From positions 62,001-126,000 of the forward strand of contig JADDKJ010000001.1 of the NCBI GenBank assembly GCA_033717875.1: a stretch of DNA of 64,000 nucleotides, read 5' to 3'. This stretch comes from SBBG01 sp033717875. GTDB taxonomy: Bacteria > Pseudomonadota > Gammaproteobacteria > Ga0077554 > Ga007554. Under the pieces are notes generated by a model. That model saw nothing but the letters and a program-made list of their open reading frames with translations, made no database searches and was not told the DNA's origin. Positions within the stretch are counted from its first letter, which is position 1. Each line of letters begins with the position of its first letter. Below, piece by piece: positions 58,099 through 64,000 of the stretch. The translations under genes were made by a program, and so were the position numbers.

Positions 58099-60173
58099 AT
58101 GAAGCGGCGAACATCATTTGCAGTGGGATGGCTGTGCGCGGCGCTGGCGGCGGGCCATGCCTGCGCCGCCACGGACGAAGAGGAGCTGGCGCGCATCTAT
58201 GGCGGTGAGGAGATGATCGAACTGGCCACCGGCGGCCGCCAAGCGCTGAATCGCGCGCCCTCCATCGCCTCGGTGATCACGGCTGCCGAGATCCGGGCGA
58301 TGGGCGCCACCGATCTGGATCAGATATTGGCGGCGGTGCCGGGGCTGCACGTGTCCTATTCACCGCTGGGCTACAACCCGATTTATGTGATGCGCGGCAT
58401 CGTCTCCGATTTCAACCCACAGATGCTGGTGCTGGTCAACGGCATTCCGGCGACGAATATGTACCTCGGCGATCGCGGCCAGGGTTGGGGCGGCATGGCG
58501 GTGAACAATATCGCGCGCATCGAGGTGATCCGCGGGCCGGGCTCGGCCTTGTACGGTGCGGATGCCTTCGCCGGCACCATCAACATCGTCACCAAGACGG
58601 CGCAGGATATCCGCGGCACGGAGGCGGGCGCGCGCGCCGGTTCCTTCAACAGCCGCGAGGCATGGCTGCTGCGGGGCGGGCGCTGGGGCGGCTTCGATGC
58701 CGCGCTGTCGCTGGAATGGCGCGCCACCGATGGTCAGCGGCGTACCATCGACGCCGATGCGCAGAGTTTTTACGACGCGCAGTTCAACACTCGCGCCTCA
58801 CTGGTGCCCGGCCCGGTCAACGCCCGGCGCGATGCCGTGGAGGCGCGGCTGGATCTTTCGCGCAACGACTGGCGGTTGCGTCTGGGCTATCAGGGGCGGC
58901 GTGACCTGGGTACCGGGGGAGGTTATGGGCAGGCGCTGGACCCACAGGGGCGAGGTGACAGCAATCGCATCAATGCCGATCTGACGTATGACAAACAGGG
59001 CTTCAGCGACAACTGGGATGTTAGCGCGCAACTGAGCTATTTCGATGTCAGCACCAAATATGATCTGACGCTGTTCCCGCCCGGGCTTTCGCCAATGCCT
59101 TCCCCGCCGGCATGACCGGCAACCCCGATGTCTACGAACGCCACGCCCGCCTCTCCGCTGCGGGCGTGTACACCGGCCTCGCCCGCCATCGCATCCGCCT
59201 CGGTACGGGTTTCAACAATGGCGAGTTGCACAAGGCGCGCGAGTCGAAGAATTACGATGCCTTTTTCAATCCGATTGGCCCGGTGATCGATGTCAGCAAC
59301 GATCCGAGCCTGGTCTTCATCCGCCCCCACAGCCGGCAGGTGGTGTACGCCCTGGCGCAGGACGAGTGGTCTTTTCTGCCCGACTGGAATCTGACCGCCG
59401 GGCTGCGTTATGACCATTACTCCGATTTCGGCTCCACCACCAATCCACGCCTGGCGCTGGTGTGGGCGGCGCGCTATAACCTGACGACGAAGCTGCTTTA
59501 CGGCCGCGCCTTCCGCGCCCCGGCCTTCGCCGAACTCTACAACATCAACAATCCCGTGGCGCTGGGTAATCCCAACCTCAAGCCGGAGACCATCGATACG
59601 CTGGAGCTGGCCTTCGATTACCAGCCCACGGGCGATGTCACCACGCGCTTCAATGTCTACCGCTACGAGATGAAAGACATCATCCGCTTCGTCGGCGATC
59701 CGCCACCCAGCGGGAGCAAGACGGCGCAAAACAGCGGCGGCCAGGACGGCCATGGGCTGGAGTGGGAGTTGCGCTGGGCCGCCAGCCGCAGCCTGGACGT
59801 GAAGGCGAACTACGCCTGGCAGCGTTCCACGGACAACCTCACGGATCAGGCCGTTCCCGCCGTACCGCGACAGCAGCTCTATGCCCAGATGGACTGGCGT
59901 TTTCTGCCGGACTGGCAGTTGAACACGCAGGTCAAGCGCATCATGGATCGCGCCCGCGCGCCGGGCGACAGCCGCCCCGCCGTACCCGATTACACGCTGG
60001 TTAACATGACGCTGCGCCGCAACGAGATTGCGCGCAATTGGGACGTGGCGCTGCTGGCCCATAACCTGCTGAACGCCGACGCACGCGAACCCAGCCCCGC
60101 GCCGGGATTTATTCGTTACGACCTGCCCCTGCCGGGCCGCAGCGTGTATCTGGAAGTGCGCTACCGGTTGTAG
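58099..60173 (+). pseudogene. TonB-dependent receptor with a single frameshift
   Basis: Two overlapping frames make one receptor of about 690 aa. The first (58099-59115) has a signal peptide (MKRRTSFAVGWLCAALAAGH, to ACAAT), a plug domain (APSIASVITAAEIRAMGATD, NIARIEVIRGPGSALYGADA) and early barrel strands; the second, in frame from about 59086, has the rest, ending SVYLEVRYRL. One missing base in the GGG run at 59083-59085 joins them (…LFPPG then AFANAFPAGMTG…). It could be a sequencing error or a young mutation. The stop codon TAG is supplied by the GTAG head of a REP. It resembles BtuB/Cir-type receptors; the ligand is unknown. It starts 4 bp after citrate-synthase-like protein 2. Confidence 0.8.
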
Positions 60174-60285
60174 GGTGCGTCATACGCACCATGACGGTGG
60201 TTTCCGGTAAGGCGTGTTATTGCGGTGCGCGCGGCGCACCCTAGGGTTGGTTATGCGTGGTGTATCGGGTTGCAGGGTGCGTCAT
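60170..60285 (+). repeat. REP palindromes after the receptor gene
   Basis: GTAGGGTGCGTCATACGCAC with CA (60170-60191), an opposite arm at 60224-60244 (ending CCCTAG), and a half copy at 60272-60285 (CAGGGTGCGTCAT). The first supplies the receptor stop codon. Confidence 0.85.
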
Positions 60286-60360
60286 CTAGCGGAGGCGGCG
60301 CTTCCCTAATGGCCAGCGGATGGCGTGCCGATCTATAGGGAATGGACTTTAACTTTCATC

Positions 60361-61320
60361 ATGTCAAAAGCGATAAAGAAAATAAACGCCGCCTTGCGCC
60401 GCTCGATCGGGCTGTGGATCATTTTTTTCTGTTCTTTTTCCGCATTCGCCGCGCCGGCTGAAAGCTTTCCACCGATCACCGTCGTCTATCCCGATGTTCA
60501 GGCGCCTTATCGCGCCGTGCTCGATCAGGTGATGGCGGGCATCGCCGATCAGACCCGAGGTCAGGCGGTCAATTATCCCTTGTCCTCGGGGCTCGATACG
60601 AACGCCTTGCAGCAGCAGTTTGAGCGTCAACCGGGCGGTGTGGTGATCGGCCTCGGGCGGCGCGGCTTCGACGCATTGAAGGCGGTGAAGCCAGGCAGGC
60701 CGGTGGCGATCGGCGCGGTGAGTCTGACGCCGCAATCCATCCCGCCGGGCTTTGCCGGCATCAGTCTCGTTCCCGATCCCGCCATCCTGTTTTCCCGCTT
60801 GCACCAGTTCGCGCCGCAAGTACGGCGTGTTCATGTGGTTTTCAATCCCGAAGCGAATGGCTGGCTGATGACGCTGGCGCGGGAGGCGGCGCGAACTCAA
60901 GGCGTGGAATTGGTTACCTACGAGGCGCGTGACCTGCGCGCGGCGGCGCGTCTTTACCGGGAGGTGTCCGGCACGGTGAGCGGCGCCGCGGAGGCGATAT
61001 GGCTGCCGCCGGAGGATGGCACGCTCGATGAGATTGCCGTCTTGCCGGCCTTGCTGCAAGAGGTGTGGCAGCGCGAGGTGGTGGTATTCTCGGGCAATCC
61101 CATGCACGTCAAGCGAGGCGCATTATTCGCCCTGTATCCAGATAATTACACGCTTGGGCGCAGCCTGGCGAAAATGGCGCTGGATTTGGCCAAGGGCCGC
61201 GGCGCCGAGCTGGTTCCTCTGGAGGACATGTTGATAGCGGTGAATCTGCGTACCGCCGAACACCTCAATCTCCCGGCGCTGGCGCACAAGCGGAGCAGTT
61301 TCGCCGCGGTGTTCCCTTGA
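60361..61320 (+). CDS. ABC_sub_bind-type periplasmic binding protein
   Basis: A 319-aa protein with an N-terminal signal peptide (about 1-34, ending FSAFAAPA) and a two-lobed periplasmic-binding fold of the ABC_sub_bind (PF04392) type: VIGLGRRGFDALKAV, FSRLHQFAPQVRRVHVVFNP and the closing RTAEHLNLPAL. No ABC transporter permease or ATPase is next to it. It stands between a TonB-dependent receptor and a hybrid kinase, an order that suggests it hands a ligand to the sensor. ATG 60361 is chosen; the frame upstream lacks resemblance. Confidence 0.8.
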   Translation: MSKAIKKINAALRRSIGLWIIFFCSFSAFAAPAESFPPITVVYPDVQAPYRAVLDQVMAGIADQTRGQAVNYPLSSGLDTNALQQQFERQPGGVVIGLGRRGFDALKAVKPGRPVAIGAVSLTPQSIPPGFAGISLVPDPAILFSRLHQFAPQVRRVHVVFNPEANGWLMTLAREAARTQGVELVTYEARDLRAAARLYREVSGTVSGAAEAIWLPPEDGTLDEIAVLPALLQEVWQREVVVFSGNPMHVKRGALFALYPDNYTLGRSLAKMALDLAKGRGAELVPLEDMLIAVNLRTAEHLNLPALAHKRSSFAAVFP

Positions 61321-61358
61321 ACCTGAAAACCCTGGTTGGAGCCGTAGCGAGAATGACT
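61318..61358 (+). repeat. Dispersed element related to the cheD-cheB palindrome
   Basis: Begins at the stop codon of the preceding gene (TGAACCTGAAAACC) and continues GGAGCCGTAGCGAGAATGAC, matching the right arm at 48082-48123 (reverse sense) with few differences. Confidence 0.7.
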
Positions 61359-61406
61359 ATTGATCCGGCAATAAATTCATCTGCTTTTCCAGCTTTTCTC
61401 CCAAAT

Positions 61407-61456
61407 GTAGGGTGCGCCGCGCGCACCATCCGTGCGGTGCGTGAGACGCACCCTAC
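61407..61456 (+). repeat. Inverted REP pair before the hybrid kinase
   Basis: GTAGGGTGCGCCGCGCGCACC (61407-61427) and GGTGCGTGAGACGCACCCTAC (61436-61456) in opposite orientation, ending 18 bp before the kinase start. Confidence 0.9.
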
Positions 61457-61474
61457 GAAACACTGAGATTCCGT

Positions 61475-64000
61475 ATGAAGATCAAAATGACGTGGCTCGA
61501 TGAACGGATGGCGCGGATATTCCCGCCGTCGATGGGTTTCCGCCGCCAGTTATCCATTGCCTTCACTCTTGTCATCGCCGGTCTTGCCTTCGCGTCTTCT
61601 CTGATCACTTCCTGGCAGGCGAGTCTGGGTATCCGCGATGCGCTGATCCGGCAGGGTATGCAAGTGACCCGCGGTTTCTCCCAGCAGAGCATGCTCGCGC
61701 TTTTGTACGGGTCCGCCGAAAATGCCCGTGTTCCCGCCGCCGCGACGCTGGCGTTTCCCGATATAGACCATGTCTCCATCTATGAAGCGAATGGCAAGGT
61801 GCTGATGCGGGAGGGCGGGGTCGCCGACTGGCGGCCGCCACGCCATCCCGTGGTGGCTGAGGACGAAACCCTCATGGCCGGCGAAACCTCCGGTTTCTGG
61901 CACTTCCTTGCCCCGGTGTATTCACACACTCCCGCCGAGAATGAAGCATCTCCCTTTTCTACCAATGAAACCCATCCTGAATTCCTGGGTTATGTTCACG
62001 TTGCGATGAGCAAGAGCACGCTCCATGCGTTGCGGCTGGATATTTTTGTCCGCAATGGTTTGATCACGCTGGGGGGCGTGGTCATTGTATTGTGGTTGCT
62101 GCGATTCATCGTCGGCCGTATGACCCGGCCTTTGAATGAACTTGCCGATCTGATGGAACATGCCAAGGAGATCGGGCCACAGGTGCGCGCGGCGATATCG
62201 GGTACCAAGGAAATATCTCAAATATCCGAGGCGTTTAACAATATGATGCTGTCCCTGGCGGAGAGGGATGAGGATTTGACCCGCCAGAAAACGATGCTGG
62301 AAAGCGAGGTCGAGCAACGTTCCAGGGTGCAGAAGACGTTGAAAGAGAGCGAGGAACGCTTGCGCGCCATTATCAATAATGTCATCGACGGCATCGTTAT
62401 CATCAATGAAGAGGGAGTGATCGAGCTGGTCAACCCATCCATGGAGCGGCTTTTTTGTTATGGCCGTGATGAAATGGTGGGGAGAAATATCGGCCTGTTG
62501 ACGACCTCGGAGCATCAAAACAGGCACCAGAAATATATTGATAATTATCTGGCAACCGGCGTTTCCAGGATCATCGGCATCGGGCGGGAAATTCCCGCGC
62601 AGCGCAGGGATGGAAGTGTCTTTCCGATAGAGATCGGTATCACGGAAATGGTTCTTGATAACAGACGCCTGTTCGTCGGCGTTTTGCGCGATGTCAGCGA
62701 GCGCAAACAGATAGAGAAGGACCTGAAACAGGCGCGTGATATGGCGCTGGAGGCGGCCCGTCTCAAATCGGAATTCCTCGCCAATATGAGCCATGAGATA
62801 CGCACGCCGATGAATGGCGTGATCGGCATGACGCGGATGTTGCTCGAAACCAAGCTGACCCCGGATCAGCGCGATTTCGCGGAAACGGTGAACAGCTCGG
62901 CCGAGTCATTGCTTTCCATCATCAATGATATTCTCGATTTTTCAAAGATCGAGGCGGGAAAGATGCGCCTGGAAAACGTCGCTTTCGATCTGAGGCAGGT
63001 GATCGAGGACACGGTTCATTTGTTCGCCGCGCGCGCCTATGGCAAGGGACTGGAACTGATCTCGCTGATTCCCGCCGATGTGCCCGTTTCGTTGCTGGGT
63101 GATCCCGGGCGTTTGCGCCAGATTCTTTCCAATCTCATGGGCAATGCCATCAAGTTCACCGACTGGGGCGAGGTGATGGTTCGTGCAACGCTTGCCAAGG
63201 AGTCGGCGGATCAGGTTTTGCTGCGTTTCGAGGTTTCCGACACCGGTATCGGTATCGCACCTGAAACGCGCCGCATTCTGTTTCAACCCTTCACCCAGGC
63301 CGACGGGTCGATTACCCGGAAGTACGGCGGGACGGGTCTGGGGCTTGCGATTTCAAGACAGTTGGCGGAGCTCATGGGGGGTGAGATTGGCGTGGAAAGC
63401 GAGCGGGGCGCGGGAAGCACTTTCTGGGTGAATCTGCCTTTTCAACGGAAGGAAGGGCCGGTTTCTCCGGTCAGCCCCGTATTCGATGACATCAAGGATG
63501 TCAGGGTGCTGGTGGCGGACCAGAATGCCGCCTATCGTTCCACCTTGAGTCACCAGGTCGTCGCCTGGGGCGGGGCGAGTGGCGTTGCCGGCAGCGCGGA
63601 TGAAGTGCTGTCCATGCTGCGTTCCGCTCAGGCGAGCGGCACGCCGTATGATGCCGCCCTCCTGGATGCGGGTATGCCGGGAATGGCTGAAGGGACGCTG
63701 CCGCGCGCGATAAAGAACGACCCCGCCATCGCGGCGACGCGGCTGATCATGCTGGTCTCCTATGGGCGGCGTGGCGACGAGGCCGTATCGATGCGTCAGG
63801 CGGGTGTTGCGGGCATTCTGGCAAAGCCGGTTCGATGGGCTCATTTTCATGAATGTCTGAGCAACGCCCTCGACGTGGAAACTGCACAAGAAGAGGCTGA
63901 TATCGTAGCCATCTCCCCGATTATACGCGATGATGTCCGCATTCTTTTGGTCGAAGACAATGCCGTGAATCAGAAAATTGCGCTGAACATGTTGCAAAAA
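61475..64000 (+). CDS. Hybrid sensor histidine kinase (3' end outside the window)
   Basis: 842 codons are visible and the frame is open at the window end. Order: membrane helix (about 27-47), periplasmic sensor region (48-190), second helix (about 195-215), HAMP, PAS (about 305-420; NNVIDGIVIINEEGVIELVN), HisKA with His440 (ANMSHEIRTPMNGVIGM), HATPase_c (NAIKFTDWGEV, DTGIGIAP, KYGGTGLGLAI), a first receiver (about 670-790) whose acceptor site reads LLDAGMPGMAEG, and the start of a second receiver (ILLVEDNAVNQKIALNML). This is the BarA/TorS-like plan. It probably senses the ligand bound by the preceding periplasmic protein. ATG 61487 is an alternative start. Confidence 0.9.
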   Translation, partial: MKIKMTWLDERMARIFPPSMGFRRQLSIAFTLVIAGLAFASSLITSWQASLGIRDALIRQGMQVTRGFSQQSMLALLYGSAENARVPAAATLAFPDIDHVSIYEANGKVLMREGGVADWRPPRHPVVAEDETLMAGETSGFWHFLAPVYSHTPAENEASPFSTNETHPEFLGYVHVAMSKSTLHALRLDIFVRNGLITLGGVVIVLWLLRFIVGRMTRPLNELADLMEHAKEIGPQVRAAISGTKEISQISEAFNNMMLSLAERDEDLTRQKTMLESEVEQRSRVQKTLKESEERLRAIINNVIDGIVIINEEGVIELVNPSMERLFCYGRDEMVGRNIGLLTTSEHQNRHQKYIDNYLATGVSRIIGIGREIPAQRRDGSVFPIEIGITEMVLDNRRLFVGVLRDVSERKQIEKDLKQARDMALEAARLKSEFLANMSHEIRTPMNGVIGMTRMLLETKLTPDQRDFAETVNSSAESLLSIINDILDFSKIEAGKMRLENVAFDLRQVIEDTVHLFAARAYGKGLELISLIPADVPVSLLGDPGRLRQILSNLMGNAIKFTDWGEVMVRATLAKESADQVLLRFEVSDTGIGIAPETRRILFQPFTQADGSITRKYGGTGLGLAISRQLAELMGGEIGVESERGAGSTFWVNLPFQRKEGPVSPVSPVFDDIKDVRVLVADQNAAYRSTLSHQVVAWGGASGVAGSADEVLSMLRSAQASGTPYDAALLDAGMPGMAEGTLPRAIKNDPAIAATRLIMLVSYGRRGDEAVSMRQAGVAGILAKPVRWAHFHECLSNALDVETAQEEADIVAISPIIRDDVRILLVEDNAVNQKIALNMLQK

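Overview
The window reads as chromosomal DNA of a polarly flagellated gammaproteobacterium. The evidence is the flgNMA / cheV-cheR / flgB-L / fliC-flaG-fliD-S-T / fleQSR / fliE-J gene order with FleQ and FleSR regulators, sigma-54 and sigma-28 promoter matches, an ExbB-ExbD-TonB set under a Fur box, and fairly high GC with frequent GTG and TTG starts. I cannot name the genus.

Layout. (1) 0-6 kb: end of a ferredoxin gene, coaD, a secreted cupredoxin-like protein, a LolA-like protein, then exbB-exbD-tonB and a FecA-like TonB-dependent receptor. exbB and the receptor each have their own Fur box. (2) 6-8.8 kb: an accessory segment between two inverted, nearly identical ~119-bp MITE-like elements. 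It holds wreckage of a type I restriction locus (a split gene, a short hsdM-like start joined to an hsdS tail), an intact Fic gene, and a frameshifted Mrr-like nuclease. It ends next to a tRNA-Ala(CGC). (3) 9.2-39.3 kb: the flagellar block. flgN, flgM and flgA run leftward; everything from cheV onward runs rightward. Early regulators (FleQ, FleSR), hook-basal body, export apparatus, flagellin, cap and chaperones are present. fliK is not found after fliJ. (4) 39.4-52.7 kb: a chemotaxis operon behind a sigma-28 promoter: STAS protein, CheY, CheA, CheW, a 51-aa acidic protein, a 1085-aa soluble chemoreceptor (globin + three near-identical PAS repeats + a fourth PAS + HAMP + MCP domain + CheR tether), CheR, CheD, CheB, a membrane MCP-like protein, and an HsbA/HsbR-type partner-switching pair. 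(5) 52.8-64 kb: an accessory metabolic and sensory region. It holds a thiamine-diphosphate enzyme with an in-frame palindromic insertion, a DUF4160/DUF2442 pair, a REP-associated transposase amid many GTAG-headed REP palindromes, two citrate-synthase-like genes, a frameshifted TonB-dependent receptor, an ABC_sub_bind-type periplasmic protein, and the first 842 codons of a hybrid histidine kinase.

How it fits together. FleQ should switch on fleSR and basal-body genes with sigma-54. FlgM should hold back sigma-28 until the hook is finished. Sigma-28 sites then sit before flgM, fliC and the chemotaxis operon. HsbA/HsbR is known elsewhere to act through FlgM, and here it closes the chemotaxis cluster. 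Two dispersed repeat families stand out: the GTAG-headed REPs with their transposase, and a second palindrome family (at 12.6, 47.9 and 61.3 kb) that always starts at or just after a stop codon. Most interesting are the globin/triple-PAS chemoreceptor, the MITE-bounded restriction/Fic remnant, the 187-nt nested hairpin between cheD and cheB, and the TPP-enzyme / paired citrate-synthase-like / receptor cluster.
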